A DNA stretch of 64,000 bases from Microcoleus sp. FACHB-68 (GTDB taxonomy: Bacteria > Cyanobacteriota > Cyanobacteriia > Cyanobacteriales > Oscillatoriaceae), in the NCBI RefSeq assembly GCF_014695715.1, contig NZ_JACJOT010000001.1, forward strand, positions 1 to 64,000, read 5' to 3'. Below the pieces are notes generated by a model. It saw nothing but the letters and a program-made list of their open reading frames with translations, was not told the origin of the DNA and made no database searches. Each line of letters opens with the position of its first letter. Within the stretch, counting starts at the first letter, position 1. Of this stretch, positions 9,743 through 18,784 are shown piece by piece. Made by a program: the position numbers and the translations under genes.

Positions 9743-10710
9743 AACATTAAAGGTATTAAGAATCACAATGAAACCGTACTCAGTTGATTTGCGAGAAAAA
9801 ATAGTCAATGCTTACAACAGAGGCGACACGTCGGTTAGAAAAGTAGCCATTCAATTTGGTGTAGCGAAAAGCTATGTACAAAAGCTTCTCCAACTTAAGA
9901 AAACTCAAGGTCATCTAGAACCCAAAAAGCAAGGCGGTGCAATGAGGGGTAAATTAGATGGGTACGGTAGCGAATTAGCGGCAATGGTTCAAAGCCATCC
10001 CGACGCAACTCTAGCAGAATACTGCGAGTATTTTGGAGAGCAATATAACGTTTGGGTCTGTGCCAGTGTGATGTGCTGTGCATTACAAAAACAACAACTA
10101 AAGAGAAAAAAAAACGTTACGCAGTAGCCAAGCGAAGACAGAGGCAGTCCAAAAGCGGAGGATAGAGTATTGGGAAAAGGTCAAACACATTGATCCAGAA
10201 GACCTAATCTTTATTGACGAAATGGGGATTTTACTAGGTCTGGCCCGAACTCATGGCAGAAGCAATCGCGGTAGCAGAGTCTATGACTTTAAGCCTTATT
10301 ACCGAGGCGCGAAAGTGAGTGTGATTGGGGCAATCAGCTTAAAGAAGGTTTTGGCAGTCATGACCCTAGACGGCTCAATGAATGGGGATGTCTACAAAGT
10401 TTTCATCGAACATTTTCTCCTTCCACAATTATGGGTAGGTGCAGTCGGTGTCATGGACAATCTACCTGCACATAAAGTTAAAGAAATCCAACCTTTGATT
10501 GAATCAGTTGGTGCAAGTATTCTGTATATGTCTCCGTATTCTCCTGAGTTTAATCCTATTGAACATTGGTGGTCACAATTAAAAGCGTTCCTTAAACAAT
10601 TTTCCCCTGTCACCGCGTCTGGAGTTGATGGTTTAATTAAAATAGCACTTCAATTAATGAATCCCGAACATCTCAAAAATTGGTTTACACATTGCTGCTA
10701 CTGTACCTCA
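9726..10710 (+). mobile_element. IS630-family element inserted in the ATPase 3' end
   Basis: TA at 9724-9725 and 10711-10712 flank ends that both begin TGAGGTACA read inward. Length is 985 bp with one transposase. It disrupts the last codons of the upstream ATPase gene. Confidence 0.8.
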
Positions 10711-10713
10711 TAA
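9768..10713 (+). CDS. IS630-family transposase (two frames)
   Basis: The first part, ending at 10127, is the helix-turn-helix region beginning MKPYSVDLREKIVNAYNRG. The second part reads EYWEKVKHIDPEDLIFIDEMG, VGAVGVMDNLPAHKV and YSPEFNPIEHWWSQLKAFLK, giving the DDE triad. A frame change at an A9 tract (about 10106-10114) joins them. Here the shift is +1 in effect, unlike the -1 of the copy at 988-1967, so one A may have been gained or lost. The stop TAA (10711-10713) is made from the duplicated TA plus the next flanking base. Confidence 0.75.
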
Positions 10714-10776
10714 GCTCCGAATTTGCTGTAAGTAACTATTAGAGATTAATGAGGATTTATCAGGCAATTCGTATAA

Positions 10777-11856
10777 AGCAGTATATGTAATTGTAAACTT
10801 GAAGGAAGAGAGCGCCAAACCAACCTGCGGGATGCGAATATGCAGTGGGATTTCTGGTCGCTCAATCCTGAGTCGCTGCACCAAATTACAATTTTGTTTA
10901 GTGATCGGGGACTGCCGGCCAGCTACCGCCACATGAATGGCTATGGCAGCCACACCTTCTCCTTTGTGAATGCCGAGGGTGAGCGCTTCTGGTGCAAGTT
11001 CCACTTCAAGACTCGTCAGGGCATCAAGAATATGACCGGCGAAGAATCTGCTAATCTCATTGGGATTGACCGTGAATCTCATCAGCGCGATCTGTTTGAA
11101 GCGATCGCACGGGGTGAGTTTCCTAGCTGGACAGTTAAAGTCCAAGTCATGACCGAAGAGCAGGCTAACACCTTCCAGTGGAACCCGTTTGACTTGACGA
11201 AAGTGTGGCCCCACAGTGACTTTCCGCTCATCGAAATTGGGGTTCTGGAGTTAAACCGCAATCCCCAAAACTACCACGCTGAAGTAGAGCAAGCGGCGTT
11301 TAGCCCCTCCGTGTTTGTGCCCGGTATTGGCCCTAGCCCTGATAAAGTGTTGCAGGCGCGATTGATGTCCTATCCGGATGCTCAGCGCTATCGCATTGGT
11401 ACGAACTATCAGCAGTTGCCGGTTAATCAGCCTCGCTGTCCGGTGATGCACTACCAACGGGACGGTGCGATGTCCACCGGCTACGGCGGCAGCAGCCCTA
11501 ATTACTATCCCAACACTTATGACAGTGCTCCCAAAGAAGCCCCTGATTACAAGGAACCCGGATTGAGTTTAGGGGATGTAGTCGCAGATCGCTATGATTC
11601 CCGCGATCAAGATGACTATACTCAAGCCGGCAATCTCTGGCGCATCTTCTCTGAAGACGAGAAGAACCGCACAGCACAAGCGATCGCCGGTGCACTGAGC
11701 GGCGCACGGCAAGATATCCAAATGCGGCAACTGTGCCACTTCTTCCGGGCTGATGCCGATTACGGTCAGCGTGTTGCTCAGGCGTTGACCATTGAGCTTG
11801 ATCCGGCTATGTTGCAACAAAACCAACAAAACAATCCTCAGCCAATAACAATTTAA
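10777..11856 (+). pseudogene. Monofunctional haem catalase, 5'-truncated
   Basis: From about 10799 the frame reads QTNLRDANMQWDFWSLNPES, HMNGYGSHTFSFVNAEGERFW, VWPHSDFPLIEIGVLELNRNP and RLMSYPDAQRYRIGTNY, the proximal haem-Tyr motif. It then follows the catalase C-terminal region to 11856. An in-frame stop lies at 10774-10776. The N-terminal ~140 residues, which carry the distal haem His and Asn, are absent. The first available ATG (10840) would start inside the barrel. The ATPase/IS630 block ends just upstream, so acquisition of that block probably removed the 5' end. It should have no catalase activity. Confidence 0.8.
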
Positions 11857-12159
11857 ATCATTAGCTATCTGTTTTCTCCTTTGGGTGGGTAAACCTCTTG
11901 CGAAGAGGGGTGTACTCCTACCCAAAGGAGTTTTTGCGTAATGCCGGCTTCCCTTTCTGGATCTGACAATCTTCAGGTGTTGCCGGCATCGAAAACTACA
12001 GTCGGCTAACTTTTAATTGTGCTGGTTAGGTTGCCATCAGTACCTATGCACAAAGTAAAACATTCTTCTCCTCTAGCGCTTTTTTCCAATGACTGTTATC
12101 CTTATTACATAAATATGTGATTTATTCACACATATTGCGTTTAATGCGAAGCAAGAGTC
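11857..12159. other. Intergenic with terminator
   Basis: The catalase terminator occupies 11876-11935. The rest, up to the ATPase start at 12160, shows no coding frame. It becomes AT-rich after about 12010, probably holding the promoter of the following pair. Confidence 0.5.
11876..11935 (+). terminator. Rho-independent terminator after catalase
   Basis: CTCCTTTGGGT (11876-11886) pairs with ACCCAAAGGAG (11920-11930), followed by TTTTT. A second hairpin, CCTCTTGCGAAGAGG, sits in the loop. Confidence 0.8.
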
Positions 12160-13449
12160 ATGCTTATTGAGTTTAGTGTTAGCAACTACAGATCTTTTAA
12201 GGAGGAAGTCACCTTTAGTATGGTGGCTGCGAATATTCATGCAAAAGATAAGCAGCTTGATGACAACAATGTTTTCGCAGTAGACAACGATTTGAAGTTG
12301 CTCAAAAGCGCTGCCATATATGGAGCGAATGCTAGTGGTAAAAGCAACCTTGCCAAAGCCTTGAGCTTTATGAAATGGTTCATGGTTAATTCATCTAAAG
12401 AAACCCAGAGTACAGATGAAATAGGGGTGGAGCCTTTCAGACTTAGTACAGAAACCGAGGAGGAACCATCCTGCTTCCAGCTGGTATTTTTAATGGATGG
12501 TCGAAAGTATAGATATGGATTTGAGGCAAATCGAGAAAGAATTGTTTCAGAATGGCTGTTTTATGTACCCAACATAAGAGAAACCCAACTATTTTATCGT
12601 GAACTTGATAGGTTCAAAATATCTAAGAGTTATAAAGCTGAGGGCCTTCAGCACAGAACAAGAAACAATGCACTATTTTTGTCTGTTTCTGCTCAGTTTA
12701 ATGTTAAAATTGCAGAAAATATTTTAGAATGGGTAACTGAAAAGCTAAATATTATCTCTGGATCAAATGATGAAGCGTATTTAAACTATACAATTAATTG
12801 TTTAATCAATAATAAAAATAAAAACGAGATTCTTCAAATAGTTAAAAACTTAGATTTAGGGATTGATGAAATACAGGTTAACCAGGAAGACTTGACGGCT
12901 GATTTGCTGCCTGATGAAATGCCTGAAGAAATTAAAAAACTAATTCTTAAAGCTGCTATAGAAGGTAAAGCAACTTCAATTAGGACTATACATAGGAAAT
13001 TTGATAAAGATGGCAATTATAAATCAATCGAGAAACTTGATTTTCATAGCCATGAATCTGAAGGGACACGCAAAGTTTTTGCTTTAGCCGGCCCCCTATT
13101 CACTGTAATCAAGAAGGGCGAAGTTCTGATTGTTGATGAGCTTGATGCAAGACTTCATCCTTTGATCAGTTTGGCGATTGTTGAGTTATTTAATTCAAAT
13201 GAGACAAACCCTAATAATGCTCAGTTAATATTTATGACTCATGATACTAATTTGCTCAGTAATAAACTTTTTCGTAGAGATCAGATATGGTTTACGGAAA
13301 AAAATAGATATGGTGCAACAGACTTATACTCATTAGCAGAATATAAGGTACGCAATGATGCTTCATTTGAGAGTGAATATATAAAAGGTAGGTACGGTGC
13401 GATTCCCTATATTGGAAATCTGAATTACTGGGCGGATTCTCATGTCTAA
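12160..13449 (+). CDS. rloA: RloA-like AAA ATPase (AbiLi type)
   Basis: The protein is 429 residues. It opens MLIEFSVSNYRSFKEEVTFSM, typical of AAA_15/AAA_21 OLD-class ATPases. It has Walker A YGANASGKSN (about 55-62), a EGTRKVFALAGPL signature region, Walker B VLIVDELDARLHP and IFMTHDTNLL. Overlap with a rloB-family gene identifies the pair as RloA/RloB, related to the AbiL abortive-infection system; restriction-modification loci often carry these genes. The gene is AT-rich and almost lacks the GCCGGC motif of surrounding genes, suggesting acquisition. Biological activity is inferred from the family. Confidence 0.8.
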   Translation: MLIEFSVSNYRSFKEEVTFSMVAANIHAKDKQLDDNNVFAVDNDLKLLKSAAIYGANASGKSNLAKALSFMKWFMVNSSKETQSTDEIGVEPFRLSTETEEEPSCFQLVFLMDGRKYRYGFEANRERIVSEWLFYVPNIRETQLFYRELDRFKISKSYKAEGLQHRTRNNALFLSVSAQFNVKIAENILEWVTEKLNIISGSNDEAYLNYTINCLINNKNKNEILQIVKNLDLGIDEIQVNQEDLTADLLPDEMPEEIKKLILKAAIEGKATSIRTIHRKFDKDGNYKSIEKLDFHSHESEGTRKVFALAGPLFTVIKKGEVLIVDELDARLHPLISLAIVELFNSNETNPNNAQLIFMTHDTNLLSNKLFRRDQIWFTEKNRYGATDLYSLAEYKVRNDASFESEYIKGRYGAIPYIGNLNYWADSHV

Positions 13450-14041
13450 GCAGAGAGATAACTCTAGGGGGTATTCGCTTAGGAAAGTTAATATTAGAGA
13501 AATTAAGCAGAGATTTCTCATTGTGTGTGAGGGAGTGGAAACAGAACCCAATTACTTTAGAGGTTTTCGTGTACCTACAGTGAAAATAGAAATACAGGGT
13601 TTAGGAAAGAATCCGAGTAACTTGATTAAGACAGCTAAGGACTTGAATGATAAGGAAGAGTATGATCAGGTTTGGTGCGTGTTTGACCGTGACTCTTGGA
13701 CTAAGCAAGATTTCAATAATGCTATTTCCAATGCTGAAAGTCAAGGCTTTGCAGTAGCTTATTCTAATGAAGCTTTTGAATTATGGTATGTCCTACATTT
13801 CCAGCCCCTCAACAGTGGAATTTCCAGAAGTGACTATTCTCAAAAGCTGACCTCTCTGCTTGGTAAAAACTATCAGAAAAATAGTCCGCGTATGTATGAT
13901 GACTTGCTCGACAAACAGACGACTGCGATCAAGAATGCTGAAAAACTTCTTGAACAGTATGATCCTCATAATCCAGAGAAAGATAACCCATCAACAACAG
14001 TACATCGACTGGTTAAGGAACTCAATAGGTTTATTCGATAA
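13442..14041 (+). CDS. rloB: RloB-like TOPRIM-fold protein (AbiLii type)
   Basis: The 199-residue protein overlaps rloA by 8 nt, so the two are probably translationally coupled. Near the N-terminus, RFLIVCEGVETEPNYFRGF is the RloB signature with a conserved Glu. VWCVFDRDSW supplies the second acidic motif of a TOPRIM-like fold, and SNEAFELWYVLHF is a further family motif. With RloA it likely forms a phage-triggered nuclease or toxin complex, but its biochemical target is not visible here. Confidence 0.8.
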   Translation: MSKQRDNSRGYSLRKVNIREIKQRFLIVCEGVETEPNYFRGFRVPTVKIEIQGLGKNPSNLIKTAKDLNDKEEYDQVWCVFDRDSWTKQDFNNAISNAESQGFAVAYSNEAFELWYVLHFQPLNSGISRSDYSQKLTSLLGKNYQKNSPRMYDDLLDKQTTAIKNAEKLLEQYDPHNPEKDNPSTTVHRLVKELNRFIR

Positions 14042-14325
14042 AAGGCTTAAAAGTATTTTGACACCAACTTCTCAAGATACTGAATGGCATCAATTTATCA
14101 GTTGATGGTAGCTCTAAACCCTGAACAGCAACAGATAATCTTTCGCTACGCCCTCACCAAGAACTACAGCCGGCTAAGTGTGACGTTGCGTGCCGGTGGA
14201 TAACCTTTCAAAACTCAACAGACAACTTTTAAGCGGTTGGGTGCAGCGATTTGTTATGCTGCTGATTGGGCGGTTTGAACGGTGCACCCTCAAATTCTGT
14301 CTAATCGAGACAGATTTATGGTTCC
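14042..14325 (+). other. Intergenic with a possible gene remnant
   Basis: From about 14107 a short frame reads MVALNPEQQQIIFRYALTK and stops near 14204. Related-looking residues (TTFKRLGAAICYAADWAV) follow up to about 14277 after the stop. This looks like a decayed small cyanobacterial gene of unknown family. Confidence 0.3.
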
Positions 14326-15180
14326 ATGAAAAAGCTAAAAAATCAATTTAGCCACCTCACGGCAATCGAAAGAATTAATCTGTCATTTCCTGCACAGTTA
14401 TTATTGGATAAAAATCTAATACAAGGTAAAGTTCTAGATTTTGGTTGTGGCTTCGGTAATGACGTGAAGTTATTGCAACAAAAAGGCTTTGATATTACCG
14501 GCTACGATCCTTATTATTTTCCCAAACACCCTATTGACAAATTTGACACAATCATTTGTTTTTATGTGCTAAACGTTTTGTTTCCTGAAGAACAAGCGAA
14601 CGTTCTCATGGAAGTGTCACATTTATTGAAGCCGGGAGGCAAAGCTTATTACGCAGTGAGAAGAGATTTAAAAAAAGAAGGTTTTCGAGAACATTATATT
14701 CATAAAAAGCAGACATATCAGTGCATCGTTAAACTTCCTTTTAAATCAATTCATTCAGATGAGTATTGTGAAATCTACGAATACATTCATTATAACTATC
14801 AAAGAAACTCAGAGAATAAGTGCATATTCTGTAATCCCTATAAAAGTTTAACGCTGGTAACGGAATCAGCCACAGCTTATGCCATGTTGGATGGTTATCC
14901 TGTGAGTAAGGGTCATGTCTTAGTTGTACCAAAAAGACATATTGCCAATTATTTTGAACTGCCATTTAAAGAGCAATCGGCTTGCTGGTTTATGGTTAAC
15001 AAAGTCCAAGAAATTTTAACTGAGCAATTTCATCCTGCCGGCTTTAACGTGGGAATGAACATTAATCGAGCTGCCGGCCAGACAATGATGCACGCGAATA
15101 TTCATATTATCCCTCGTTACCCAGGGGATGCCGGCGGTGCTAAAAGCGGCATGAGAAATGTGATTCCTAAGAAAAATTAG
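14326..15180 (+). CDS. Class I SAM methyltransferase / HIT domain fusion
   Basis: Residues 1-160 form a Rossmann methyltransferase: KVLDFGCGFGNDVKLLQQ is motif I, ITGYDPYYFP the acidic loop, then FDTIICFYVLNVL and LLKPGGKAYYAVRRD. Residues 165-284 form a HIT (histidine triad) domain: CIFCNP zinc-type cysteines, AMLDGYPVSKGHVLVVPKRH and AGQTMMHANIHIIPRYPGD. The triad reads H-A-N-I-H, so the middle His is Asn while the catalytic third His is kept. HIT domains hydrolyse nucleotide phosphoramidates or dinucleotides. The fusion recurs in cyanobacteria, but its substrate is unknown. The ATG at 14326 is the first good start. Confidence 0.8.
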   Translation: MKKLKNQFSHLTAIERINLSFPAQLLLDKNLIQGKVLDFGCGFGNDVKLLQQKGFDITGYDPYYFPKHPIDKFDTIICFYVLNVLFPEEQANVLMEVSHLLKPGGKAYYAVRRDLKKEGFREHYIHKKQTYQCIVKLPFKSIHSDEYCEIYEYIHYNYQRNSENKCIFCNPYKSLTLVTESATAYAMLDGYPVSKGHVLVVPKRHIANYFELPFKEQSACWFMVNKVQEILTEQFHPAGFNVGMNINRAAGQTMMHANIHIIPRYPGDAGGAKSGMRNVIPKKN

Positions 15181-15187
15181 AAATTAA

Positions 15188-15547
15188 AAATATGGCTTTG
15201 AGCCAGGTAAACCGGCATCGGCAGTCCTGAATGCCATAACCTACACTGATGCAACAACTTCTAGTGAAATTTGCATCAGTACCGAAATTACGAGCGATCA
15301 TCGAGTTGCGATTAAAATTGCTGATAATGGGCCAGGAATCCCGGAACAGGTCAAACAACGAATTTTTGAACCATTTTTTACGACCAAACCTGCCGGCAAA
15401 GGGACAGGAATGGGAATGTCAATTACCTATCAAATTGTTACAGAAGCTCATAACGGGCTGCTTAAATGTCATTCAAGGCCGGGAAAGGGAACAGAATTCG
15501 TGATTGAAATTCCCTTGCAAAAGCAGCAACCTGACAAGAAAACTTGA
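15188..15547 (+). pseudogene. Histidine kinase C-terminal fragment (HATPase)
   Basis: The frame reads AVLNAITYTDA (N box), [15 protein letters not shown] (G1), [22 protein letters not shown] (F and G2 boxes) and GKGTEFVIEIPL, the ATP-binding domain of a sensor kinase. There is no start codon and no His-containing dimerisation domain. An in-frame stop lies at 15185-15187. It is a remnant of a longer kinase. Confidence 0.75.
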
Positions 15548-15671
15548 GAAGGCTAATCACCGGCCTGTTAATTCATTTTCCCAATATTCTACCGCTTACA
15601 GAATTAGGATAATTCGGCTCTTGGTAGGGTAACAATCAATACCTTGATATCCCTTATCCCCTCTGCCTTCT

Positions 15672-16817
15672 TTAACTCAAGCGCTGGCGAAGCCACAAAG
15701 CAAAGAGAGGCAAAGCAAGTCGGTAGCCTTGTTCAGAACCATAAATCAAGCCTTTGTGCTGCAATCCCGCGATTGCGCCTTGGAGACTGCCCCCTCTGGA
15801 CAAGTAATGCTTGTGAATGTAATCTCGACTTTGTGGCTTGTCGGTAGGGTCTAACGCCAAAGACTCCAACAGATGCGCCTGATTGGCTGGCAGCAGCATC
15901 AGTAATGACTCGAAGACCATTGATAAGTCGGCTAGTAATTCTTGGATAGCCTGCTGGACGTGCCAATCGCGAATTAGCCCGTCAGACACTCGTACCGACT
16001 TGAGGCGTCGCACCAGTGCCGAAGCATCGCCTAAGTGTCCCTGCACCGCATTGACAAAGAGTTCCAGCGCAAGCGATCGCGGATCGAACCTCAGCGCTTC
16101 AGTATGCAAGACTTCCTGAACCCAAGCAGCAACCACATCATTAGCTAAGGGAGCCAGCTGCACGATTTCCAAATTATTGCCCAGTTCATCGGGATGAATG
16201 CAGGTTTCTGCGATCGTTGCCACCAGTACATAACTCACCTGAGTCTGACGCTCAATCTCTTTCCGCAAAAATTTTTCCCACACCCCATTGCGATCCCAAG
16301 AGCGGATATGGGGAAAGCTTTCCAAAATCAGCACCACTCGTTCGCCGGAAGATTCGGCTAAACTTTGCAGGAGAGGGAGTAAGCGCTCAAATGCTCTCCA
16401 TTGTTGCTGTTGATCTTCTACACGAAAGGGTTTCAGCCGCTGAGTGCCATTTCCTTCATCTTTCAGGACAAATAATTCAGATGCCTTGCGTTCAATCCAC
16501 TCTGCTATTAGCGCTTGAGCATTTGCACTTTGAAAAGCCTGCTCTATGCTCTCGCACAGCAGTTGCACAAAGCGCTGAGCATCGGTAACTCGGATACAGT
16601 CAACCTCCAGAATTTTAGCGCTAACTTCCTGAGCCGCCCGCCGCACCAGAGTCCGCCTTCCGCTTCCCGGCACTCCCACAATTAGCAGGTCGCCATCACG
16701 GGCTAAAACTTGGGTAATTCGCTGGAATTGCGCTTGCCGGCCAACTAATTCAAACGGTGCTGATAAATCCAAAAGATTGACTATATCGGTGGGCGAGTCA
16801 GGGCTGAGGTTAAGCAT
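15672..16817 (-). CDS. AAA/STAND-like ATPase, unknown role
   Basis: The 381-residue protein opens with FELVGRQAQFQRITQVLAR, then LLIVGVPGSGRRTLVRRAA (residues 46-62), a P-loop in which Arg replaces the usual Lys. ERVVLILESFPHIRSW follows as the Walker B strand, and VLVATIA as sensor 1. The C-terminal third looks like a winged-helix tail, with LQGAIAGLQHKGLIYGSEQGYRLALPLF. The order matches Orc1/Cdc6-like or NACHT-type regulators that bind a partner through the C-terminal part. It is monocistronic and opposed to the mrp operon. Altered P-loop chemistry could mean weak or absent ATP hydrolysis. Confidence 0.6.
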   Translation of the reverse strand: MLNLSPDSPTDIVNLLDLSAPFELVGRQAQFQRITQVLARDGDLLIVGVPGSGRRTLVRRAAQEVSAKILEVDCIRVTDAQRFVQLLCESIEQAFQSANAQALIAEWIERKASELFVLKDEGNGTQRLKPFRVEDQQQQWRAFERLLPLLQSLAESSGERVVLILESFPHIRSWDRNGVWEKFLRKEIERQTQVSYVLVATIAETCIHPDELGNNLEIVQLAPLANDVVAAWVQEVLHTEALRFDPRSLALELFVNAVQGHLGDASALVRRLKSVRVSDGLIRDWHVQQAIQELLADLSMVFESLLMLLPANQAHLLESLALDPTDKPQSRDYIHKHYLSRGGSLQGAIAGLQHKGLIYGSEQGYRLALPLFALWLRQRLS

Positions 16818-16950
16818 TGATTTGTCAATCGGTTCTCTTTTCCGGCTATTGCGTGTTTCATCCTACCCGATCTCAAGCTCAAACCAACGGCTTGGTATGG
16901 TATGAGTCTATCGTTTCCCTTGGCACTTTTCAATAGTGTTGATACGCCCT

Positions 16951-16989
16951 AGCACCATTAAACAGTGCTATATATGTTTTAGCACCATT
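16951..16989 (+). promoter_or_regulatory. Repeat sites upstream of the mrp operon
   Basis: AGCAC (16951-16955) and GTGCT (16965-16969) form an inverted repeat. AGCACCATT recurs directly at 16951-16959 and 16981-16989, with an AT-rich TATATATG between. This looks like a regulator site over the mrp promoter; no factor is identified. Confidence 0.35.
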
Positions 16990-17018
16990 TTTCAGGTATT
17001 TACTCATAGGCAATTCCC

Positions 17019-17354
17019 GTGTTAGAAGCATTTGTCTTCGCAACAATATTCTGCGGATTTTTCGGCATCATCCTTAAAAAGAACCTCGTTATGAAGATCA
17101 TCTCTATGGATGTTATGAGTACCGGGGTTATCGCCTATTACGTGCTGGTTGCATCACGAGATGGTTTATTCACGCCCATTATTTCAGACGCGGCAAATGG
17201 GGCTTACGCCGATCCGGTTCCCCAGGCAGTCATATTGACGGGGATTGTGATTGGCTTTTCGATTCAGTGCTTAATGCTGGTCGGTGTCATGAAGTTGGCG
17301 CGGGATAATCCCACCCTGGAAACCAACGAGATTGAGAAGAGCAATACGCCATGA
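17019..17354 (+). CDS. mrpC: Mrp antiporter subunit C (NuoK-like)
   Basis: This 111-residue protein has three membrane spans, including CGFFGIILKKNLVMKIISMDVM and VPQAVILTGIVIGFSIQCLML, the MnhC/MrpC pattern related to NuoK of complex I. It starts at GTG 17019 and opens a seven-gene operon for a multi-subunit monovalent cation/proton antiporter in the cytoplasmic membrane. The stop overlaps the next start as ATGA. Confidence 0.85.
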   Translation: MLEAFVFATIFCGFFGIILKKNLVMKIISMDVMSTGVIAYYVLVASRDGLFTPIISDAANGAYADPVPQAVILTGIVIGFSIQCLMLVGVMKLARDNPTLETNEIEKSNTP

Positions 17355-18784
17355 CTACCATTACCATCGCATGGATTGCACTCCCGTTTCTTTTGGGGTT
17401 CACCATTTATCTGCTCCCCAAAGTTGACCGATACCTCGCACTGTTCACGGCATTTGTTTCGGCTGGATATGCCTTGCAGCTATTTGCCGAACAGTCACGC
17501 CTGACACTAGAGTTACTAGATCATTTCGGCGTCACATTAATTGTCGATCAGTTAAGCGGCTACTTTATATTGACCAATGCGCTAGTAACAGCCGCAGTCA
17601 TCCTCTACTGTTGGCACAGCGATAAAACAGCTTTTTTCTATGCACAAGCCATCATTTTGCATGGCAGCATCAATGCCGCATTCGCCTGTGCGGACTTTAT
17701 CAGTTTATACGTGGCGCTAGAGGTCAGCGGGATTGCTGCGTTTCTCTTGATTGCCTATCCCCGCACCGATCGCTCGATTTGGGTTGCCTTGCGCTATCTG
17801 TTTATCAGCAACACGGCAATGCTGTTTTATCTGGTGGGCGCGGCGCTAGCCTATCAGACCAATCATTCGTTTAGTTTTGCAAGTTTGCGCGGGGCACCAC
17901 CGGAGGCGCTGGCCCTGATCTTTCTGGGACTCTTGGTTAAGGGGGGAATCTTTGTATCAGGATTGTGGTTACCGTTGACCCACTCGGAATCGGAAACGCC
18001 GGTGTCAGCGATGCTGTCGGGAGTTGTGGTAAAAGCCGGTGTTTATCCGCTAGTGCGTTGTGCGCTGATGGTGGAGGAGGTCGATCCGCTGATTCGGATC
18101 TTCGGAGTCGGGACAGCGTTGCTGGGAGTAGGCTATGCCGTCTTTGAAAAAGATACCAAGCGGATGCTGGCGTTTCATACGGTTTCGCAGTTAGGCTTTA
18201 TCCTCGCTGCCCCAGTCGTAGGTGGCTTTTATGCACTGACTCACGGACTGGTCAAATCGGCACTCTTCCTGATTGCAGGTGCTTTACCGAGCCGCAACTT
18301 CAAGGAGTTGCAACACAAGCCCATCAATACAACCGTCTGGATTGCTCTGGTCATCGCCAGCTTCTCAATCTCAGGCTTTCCCTTATTGTCTGGCTTTGGG
18401 GCAAAGGTGTTGACGACGAAAAATTTACTGCCTTGGCAAGCGATCGCCATGAACGTTGCGGCTTTGGGAACAGCCATCTCGTTTGCCAAATTCATATTCT
18501 TGCCGCATAAAGCTGCCGGCGAGGACGTAGTAAAGCCCGGTTTCTGGCCGGCGACAATCCTGCTGCTCGGTGGCCTGTTTGCGGCAAACATTGTGTATTA
18601 CGAGGCGTATAGCCTTGCCAATATTGTGAAACCACTGGCAACTATCGGCCTTGGCTGGTTGGCGTATCTTTTGATTTTTAAACGATCCCTACTCAAGCTG
18701 CCCCGTGTTGTGGAGCAATTTGAGCATCTGATCGGTGGAATGAGTCTAATGTTGCTCCTGCTCTTCTGGATGGTGATGGCATGA
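17351..18784 (+). CDS. mrpD: Mrp antiporter subunit D (NuoL/M/N-like)
   Basis: The 477-residue polytopic protein belongs to the proton-conducting NuoM/N/MrpD family. Key stretches are FISLYVALEVSGIAAFLLIAYP with the conserved TM5 Glu, LIFLGLLVKGGIFVSGLWLP with the TM7 Lys, and KRMLAFHTVSQLGFILAAP followed by ALTHGLVKSALFLIAGAL. It is the presumptive ion-translocating subunit. It overlaps its neighbours by 4 nt on both sides. No second NuoL-like subunit (full-length MrpA) is in the operon. Confidence 0.88.
   Translation: MTTITIAWIALPFLLGFTIYLLPKVDRYLALFTAFVSAGYALQLFAEQSRLTLELLDHFGVTLIVDQLSGYFILTNALVTAAVILYCWHSDKTAFFYAQAIILHGSINAAFACADFISLYVALEVSGIAAFLLIAYPRTDRSIWVALRYLFISNTAMLFYLVGAALAYQTNHSFSFASLRGAPPEALALIFLGLLVKGGIFVSGLWLPLTHSESETPVSAMLSGVVVKAGVYPLVRCALMVEEVDPLIRIFGVGTALLGVGYAVFEKDTKRMLAFHTVSQLGFILAAPVVGGFYALTHGLVKSALFLIAGALPSRNFKELQHKPINTTVWIALVIASFSISGFPLLSGFGAKVLTTKNLLPWQAIAMNVAALGTAISFAKFIFLPHKAAGEDVVKPGFWPATILLLGGLFAANIVYYEAYSLANIVKPLATIGLGWLAYLLIFKRSLLKLPRVVEQFEHLIGGMSLMLLLLFWMVMA

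Noticed and set aside
13860-14105. Plus-strand ORF overlapping rloB
   Set aside because: It is an alternative frame of the rloB coding region.
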